DNA from: Akkermansia sp.
GTDB lineage: Bacteria > Verrucomicrobiota > Verrucomicrobiia > Verrucomicrobiales > Akkermansiaceae
Length of the DNA: 16,575 bases
Assembly: GCA_020047775.1 (NCBI GenBank)
Contig: JAIFNK010000067.1
Span: 1 to 16,575, forward strand
Direction: 5' to 3'
Shown: positions 13,439-16,575 of the stretch, in pieces
Position numbering within the stretch: the first letter of the stretch is position 1
How the letters are laid out: the number at the start of each line of letters is the position of its first letter
The notes under the pieces: model-generated
Databases searched by the model: none
The model's input: only the letters and a program-made list of their open reading frames with translations
Told to the model about the DNA's origin: nothing
Position numbers and translations under genes: made by a program

Positions 13439-14043
13439 GGCCCATTGATTTCCCGGAACCCGTCAAAGCGCTCATCGCCGAGCTCAAGCGTCTGCCGGGC
13501 GTCGGTCCCCGCAGTGCCGAGCGCATCGCGGTGTGGCTCCTGCAAAGTCCCAAGGCGAATCCTGCCCAGCTCGCCGACTCGTTGTTAGCCGCAAAGGACG
13601 CGGTCCGTCCCTGTGCGGTCTGCGGATTTTTCGCCACCGAATCCGGTTGCGATGTTTGTGATGATCCCTCGCGCGACGAGCGCATCCTCTGCGTCGTCGA
13701 GCAGGCCACCGACGTGCTTCCGCTCGAACGCTCTGGCGCTTTCCGCGGCCGCTATCACTGCCTCGGCGGCAAGCTTTCGCCGCTCGACCGCGTGTCGCCC
13801 GAGGACTTGCGGATCCCGCCGTTGCTCCGCCGGATCGAGACGGCTGTCGGGGAAATCGAAGTCATTCTCGCGCTCGGCTCGGACGTGGAGGGCGAGGCGA
13901 CGGCGAACTATCTCGCCGAACTGCTGCGCGGCCGGAACTGCAAACTCACGCGCATCGCCCAAGGACTGCCTGCGGGTGGTGGTCTCGAACACGCCGACGG
14001 GCTCACCTTGCTGCGGGCGATGCAGGGGCGGCGCAGCCTCTAG
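13435..14043 (+). CDS. recR: Recombination mediator RecR
   Basis: RecR (202 residues, normal length) works with RecO and RecF to load RecA onto SSB-coated single-stranded DNA at gaps. The sequence has the helix-hairpin-helix (LKRLPGVGPRSAERIAVWLL, 17-36), a C4 zinc finger (Cys60, Cys63, Cys72, Cys75), and a Toprim domain beginning ILCVVEQATDV (84-94; Glu89, Asp93). These are followed by the RecR-specific GRYHCLGGKLSPLDRVSPEDL (105-125) and SDVEGEATANYLAELL (149-164). I chose the ATG that overlaps the preceding stop by 4 nt; the longer upstream frame is antisense-like and non-homologous. In many bacteria recR sits with dnaX and ybaB. Here it closes a metal-permease operon, and no dnaX is nearby. 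Its end lies 4 nt from the convergent MFS gene. Confidence 0.96.
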   Translation: MRPIDFPEPVKALIAELKRLPGVGPRSAERIAVWLLQSPKANPAQLADSLLAAKDAVRPCAVCGFFATESGCDVCDDPSRDERILCVVEQATDVLPLERSGAFRGRYHCLGGKLSPLDRVSPEDLRIPPLLRRIETAVGEIEVILALGSDVEGEATANYLAELLRGRNCKLTRIAQGLPAGGGLEHADGLTLLRAMQGRRSL

Positions 14044-14047
14044 CAAT

Positions 14048-15241
14048 TCACTCCGCGGATTTCACCTGGCGGAAAATCCACAGGCTCAGGATGCTCACGC
14101 CGATGGCCATCCACCCGAGCCGCTCGAAATGCAGCAGCTGTCCGCCCGCGCCCTCGGCGACGATTCGCCCGCCGATCGCGGTGGTCAGGCCGGATGCGAG
14201 GTCGCGCGCGCAGGCCACCAGACTCATGTAGGCACCGCGCCGGTTGGATGGCACCGCCATCGAGATGGTCGCCTGCCCGGGGACGAACCGGCCGCTGGCG
14301 AAGGCGAAGAAGAATCCGGCTAACAGCAGCGACTGCCACAACGGCAGCGGACCACTCGACGTGAGCAGCCGGATGACGATGCAGGCGCCGGCGACGAGGA
14401 TCGCATAAACCCGGAAGCGACCGTGGCGGTCCGCCATTTTTCCGATGAAGGGCCCGGTGAAAATGGTGACCAGTCCGCCGGTCAGATAGACGAGGAACAG
14501 GCTGGTTTCCGGCACTCCGACATTTCCCACGAGGTAGGGCGAAAGGTAGGGAATGATCGTGAAATGCCCGAAGACGATCGACACCATCAACAGCAGTCCG
14601 ACCCACGCGTTGCGGTTGCCGAGCAGCTCGAGGAAGTCCTTGCCGGATCTGACTTTTTCTCCCGTCAGGTGTCCGCGCACCGGCGGCAGGATGCGGAACA
14701 GGCCGATCCACACGACTCCTGCGATTCCGGCCACCACGAGGAACGGTGCTTCCCATTTCCAGACTTGCGCGAGTTTCAAGCCGAACGGTACGCCCAGCGC
14801 GGCGGCCACCGAGAACGCCGTCATGATGATGCCCATGCCGTGTGCCCGCCGCTCGGCCGGGACCACGTCGGCGACGATTGCCATGATCGTGGCCCCGCTC
14901 ACCCCGCCGAACGCGCCGCAGATGGCGCGTGCCCACAGCAGCGTGGCGGCGCTGTCCGAAAGTCCGCACGCCAGGGTGGCCAGGGTGAATCCGGCATAAC
15001 AGAATAACAGAAGTTTGCGCCGGTCGAAGCGGTCGGTGAAGGGTGCCGCCGCCAGCCCGACGACGCCGGCGGTGATGGCGAACGACGAGATGAGGCCACC
15101 GAATTGCCGCGGAGTGATGTCCAGCTGGCGCATCAGTTGCGGCCCGAGCGGCATCATGATCATGAAATCCATGATCTGCGTGAACTGCACCGCGGCGAGG
15201 AGCAGCAGGAGCTTGCGCTCTGAGAGGATCGGTTTTTGCAA
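14048..15241 (-). CDS. MFS transporter, DHA1 (drug:H+ antiporter-like) type
   Basis: This 397-residue inner-membrane protein has 12 predicted helices and the major facilitator fold. Helix 1 carries QFTQIMDFMIMMPLGPQL (19-36), typical of AraJ/YdhP-like DHA1 proteins. The loop between helices 2 and 3 holds the signature FTDRFDRRKLLLF (68-80), and the equivalent GKMADRHGRFRVY repeat is in the second half. Substrates of such proteins are usually small organic molecules or sugars exported with proton exchange; nothing local identifies one. The start is TTG at 15241. The next Met is inside helix 1, so TTG is preferred; an AGGA lies 11 nt upstream. A terminator-like T-run and a 23-bp palindrome lie in the 167-bp upstream gap. 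Confidence 0.9.
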   Translation of the reverse strand: MQKPILSERKLLLLLAAVQFTQIMDFMIMMPLGPQLMRQLDITPRQFGGLISSFAITAGVVGLAAAPFTDRFDRRKLLLFCYAGFTLATLACGLSDSAATLLWARAICGAFGGVSGATIMAIVADVVPAERRAHGMGIIMTAFSVAAALGVPFGLKLAQVWKWEAPFLVVAGIAGVVWIGLFRILPPVRGHLTGEKVRSGKDFLELLGNRNAWVGLLLMVSIVFGHFTIIPYLSPYLVGNVGVPETSLFLVYLTGGLVTIFTGPFIGKMADRHGRFRVYAILVAGACIVIRLLTSSGPLPLWQSLLLAGFFFAFASGRFVPGQATISMAVPSNRRGAYMSLVACARDLASGLTTAIGGRIVAEGAGGQLLHFERLGWMAIGVSILSLWIFRQVKSAE

Positions 15242-15287
15242 AGTCCCGGGTATCCTGTGAGGGTTACCAAGGGCAAGTCACGCCGAT

Positions 15288-15309
15288 AAAAAACACGGGG
15301 CTGACCCGC
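15288..15309 (-). terminator. Weak possible terminator between the Cys-rich protein gene and the MFS gene
   Basis: On the minus strand a short G/C stem (CGGG 15308-15305 with CCCG 15299-15296, plus a G-T pair) is followed by six T residues (15293-15288). It has the form of an intrinsic terminator, but the stem is only 4-5 bp. It would separate the upstream secreted-protein gene from the MFS gene. Confidence 0.25.
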
Positions 15310-15335
15310 ATCACTTCCCGCCATCCGATCCTCTT

Positions 15336-15358
15336 GGCCTGCCAATCATTGGCAGGCC
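15336..15358. repeat. 23-bp near-perfect palindrome between two minus-strand genes
   Basis: GGCCTGCCAA (15336-15345) and TTGGCAGGCC (15349-15358) are perfect inverted repeats around TCA. No T-run follows on either strand within 20 nt. It sits 95 bp upstream of the MFS start and 50 bp after the end of the Cys-rich protein gene. It could be an operator for a dimeric regulator of the MFS gene, or a T-less terminator or stabilising hairpin for the upstream gene. Confidence 0.6.
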
Positions 15359-15408
15359 TGGGGATGCCGTCAACATGCCGCATGGGCGGTCAGCCGGCTT
15401 TTTTGAAT

Positions 15409-15783
15409 TCAGCGGCCGTAAGAGCCTTGAATCACGACCCTGCCGCCGGAGTAGCCCCTGTCGCAGTCGGAGTAGGACCTGTCGTAGTCGGAGTAGGAAT
15501 CACGGCTCGGGGGCTGATAGGGCGGAGGGCAAGGGGCGGCGAATCGTGGCTCGACCACCGGGCGGTAGCAGGACTCCCGGACCGGGCGAACTCCCCAGAC
15601 CGGCTCGCCGCAGCGATCATAGCCGATGAAGTAGCGCTCCGAGTAAACGGGCGTGCCGCAAGACCGGTGGCCGCTGATGTAAACGCGGTTGGAGTGTTGG
15701 TGCGGGTGGCGGGCTTGGGCTTCCGGAGCGGCTCCGATAAGAGCCAGGGCAGCGATCGCAAACGTGGTCAGGATGGCTTTCAT
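15409..15783 (-). CDS. Small secreted Cys/Tyr-rich protein of unknown function
   Basis: This 124-residue protein has a clear Sec signal peptide (MKAILTTFAIAALALIGAAPEAQA, with cleavage likely after residue 24). The mature part has five cysteines (42, 58, 72, 85, 107), a His-rich start (RHPHQH), a paired motif GHRSCGTPVYSERYF / GYDRCGEPVWGVR that looks like an internal duplication, and a Pro-rich linker. It ends in a Ser/Tyr/Asp-rich tail with the tandem unit DRSYSDY/DRGYSDC encoded by a 21-bp DNA repeat. No enzyme motif is visible. It is expected to be periplasmic or extracellular and may be a structural or surface protein. It diverges from def across 172 bp. Both flanks have regulatory-looking inverted repeats. 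I cannot assign a named family with confidence. Confidence 0.75.
   Translation of the reverse strand: MKAILTTFAIAALALIGAAPEAQARHPHQHSNRVYISGHRSCGTPVYSERYFIGYDRCGEPVWGVRPVRESCYRPVVEPRFAAPCPPPYQPPSRDSYSDYDRSYSDCDRGYSGGRVVIQGSYGR
15457..15498. repeat. Two tandem 21-bp repeats inside the secreted protein gene
   Basis: The units at 15457-15477 and 15478-15498 differ at one base (CCTGTCGCAG... against CCTGTCGTAG...). They are an exact multiple of three and encode the repeated Ser-Tyr-Ser-Asp-Tyr/Cys-Asp-Arg unit. The second copy looks like a recent in-frame duplication. Confidence 0.85.
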
Positions 15784-15905
15784 GAGTGTGTCGTTATTTT
15801 CAATACGCGGTTTTCGACGAACGACCCGGGAGATTATTCATGGTCGCCTTGGAGATTTTCAGAAAAAAAACAAACCACGGACGCGGACGAAATTGATTGG
15901 TTTGT

Positions 15906-15950
15906 CGTGTTTGACCTTCCCGGTTTGATTGGCTAGACAAACCGGACACG
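15906..15950 (+). promoter_or_regulatory. def: Candidate def promoter overlapped by an inverted repeat
   Basis: TTGACC (15911-15916; 5 of 6 to -35) and TAGACA (15934-15939; 3 of 6 to -10) are 17 nt apart, giving a predicted leader of about 10 nt with no Shine-Dalgarno sequence. CCGGTTTG (15920-15927) and CAAACCGG (15938-15945) are perfect inverted repeats over the -10 region. Outer arms CGTGT (15906-15910) and ACACG (15946-15950) extend the symmetry unevenly. The repeat could be an operator or a leader hairpin. Confidence 0.4.
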
Positions 15951-15955
15951 CTTCC

Positions 15956-16507
15956 ATGATTCGAGAAATCGTCCAATACGGTCACCCTGTTCTTCGCCAA
16001 CGCTGCCGTCCGGTCACGGAGGTGGATGGTGCTATCATCGATCTCGTCGCCGACATGCTGGATACGATGGTGGATGCGAACGGTGTGGGATTGGCCGCTC
16101 CGCAGGTGGGTGAGGATTTGCGCCTGGCGGTGATCGATGTCTCCCACGATCCTGAATGCGTTTCCTTTCTCAAGGTGAACGGGGTGGATGCGGAGATCGA
16201 GGAAATCATGCCTCTGATTTTCATCAATCCGGAGCTTGCCTTCGGCCAAGCCAAGGAGTTCGGGATGGAAGGATGCCTGAGCATCCGCGGCATCCGTGCC
16301 GAGGTGCGCCGCCCGGAGGCGGTGAAAGCGACTCTTCCGCAGCTTGACGGGTCAGTGCTGGTGATTGAAACAGATGGCTTGCTGGCAAGGGCATTACAGC
16401 ATGAAATCGATCATCTGAACGGCGTTCTGTTTGTTGACCGTCTTCCGGCGGTGGCGAAGGTCTCGATGAAAAACCGACTCAAGCGGCTGCTGGACGAGAA
16501 CGGATAA
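15956..16507 (+). CDS. def: Peptide deformylase
   Basis: Peptide deformylase removes the formyl group from the N-terminal methionine of new proteins, in the cytoplasm at the ribosome exit, using a bound divalent metal (usually Fe). All three family motifs are intact in the 183-residue protein: GVGLAAPQ (43-50), EGCLS (105-109) with metal ligand Cys107, and HEIDH (149-153) with ligands His149 and His153 and catalytic Glu150. The segment between motifs 1 and 2 (about 62-92, DVSHDPECVSF...EEIMPLIFINPE) is somewhat longer than in E. coli Def. I chose the ATG at 15956 over a TTG 27 nt upstream because it begins the conserved MIREIVQYGHPVLR and because the TTG lies within the promoter-like region. 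No fmt gene follows within the remaining 68 bases, where I see only A/T-rich sequence without a clear hairpin. Confidence 0.96.
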   Translation: MIREIVQYGHPVLRQRCRPVTEVDGAIIDLVADMLDTMVDANGVGLAAPQVGEDLRLAVIDVSHDPECVSFLKVNGVDAEIEEIMPLIFINPELAFGQAKEFGMEGCLSIRGIRAEVRRPEAVKATLPQLDGSVLVIETDGLLARALQHEIDHLNGVLFVDRLPAVAKVSMKNRLKRLLDENG

Positions 16508-16575
16508 AATCGAGGGATTTTGCCGCAAAGCTCGACATTTCGCTGGTATCAAGTTTTTTATCGTATCGTAATATC

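Noticed and set aside
5083..13592. Octamer TGTTAGCC seen in actP and recR and, on the other strand, in the MFS gene, considered as an uptake or chi-like word
   Set aside because: Only three copies, all coding Leu-Ala within genes. The shorter TGTTAG is not clearly above chance for the base composition.

Overview
The window looks like a GC-rich bacterial chromosome segment, most likely from the Verrucomicrobiota (Verrucomicrobiales, Luteolibacter-like). That placement is inference. It rests on the multidomain secreted S8 peptidase with a calcium-type DxDxDG repeat near its C-terminus, the style of the MFS and ActP proteins, and the small Cys/Tyr-rich secreted protein. No rRNA gene, tRNA gene, CRISPR array, insertion sequence or phage gene is visible. 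Coding density is high and no gene-free stretch exceeds about 185 bases.

Region 1 (1-4018) is a minus-strand run read from right to left: trpF, a TatD-family metal-dependent hydrolase overlapping trpF, a LysM lipoprotein, a strong intrinsic terminator, a secreted thioredoxin-fold protein lacking the CxxC pair, and a BlaI/MecI-type repressor fused to a long Lys/Ala/Pro histone H1-like tail. A plus-strand gene enters at the left edge; only its last 19 codons are present. Region 2 (4182-6281) is a plus-strand pair: a small DUF485 membrane protein and an ActP/MctC-type sodium:solute symporter, the usual acetate or monocarboxylate uptake pair. Region 3 (6282-10997) is one 1571-residue secreted subtilisin-like peptidase on the minus strand.

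Region 4 (11179-14043) is a tightly coupled plus-strand operon with 4-nt stop/start overlaps at every junction: a DUF318-type permease with a His-rich loop, its DUF1980/TIGR03943 partner, an unrecognised four-helix membrane protein, and recR. A short ORF behind a perfect Shine-Dalgarno sequence lies upstream of it. Region 5 (14048-16507) holds an MFS transporter and a small secreted Cys-rich protein on the minus strand, then peptide deformylase (def) on the plus strand.

Two features run through the window. Most genes lack a Shine-Dalgarno sequence, and two (LysM lipoprotein, metal permease) have promoter-like boxes placed so that transcription would begin at the start codon, suggesting leaderless mRNAs. 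All convergent gene pairs end on top of or within 4 nt of each other, leaving no room for a terminator. I found no clear defence system or other wholly new system. The best candidates for novelty are the BlaI-histone H1 fusion, the metal permease operon that captures recR with its possible leader ORF, and the unrecognised membrane protein inside that operon.
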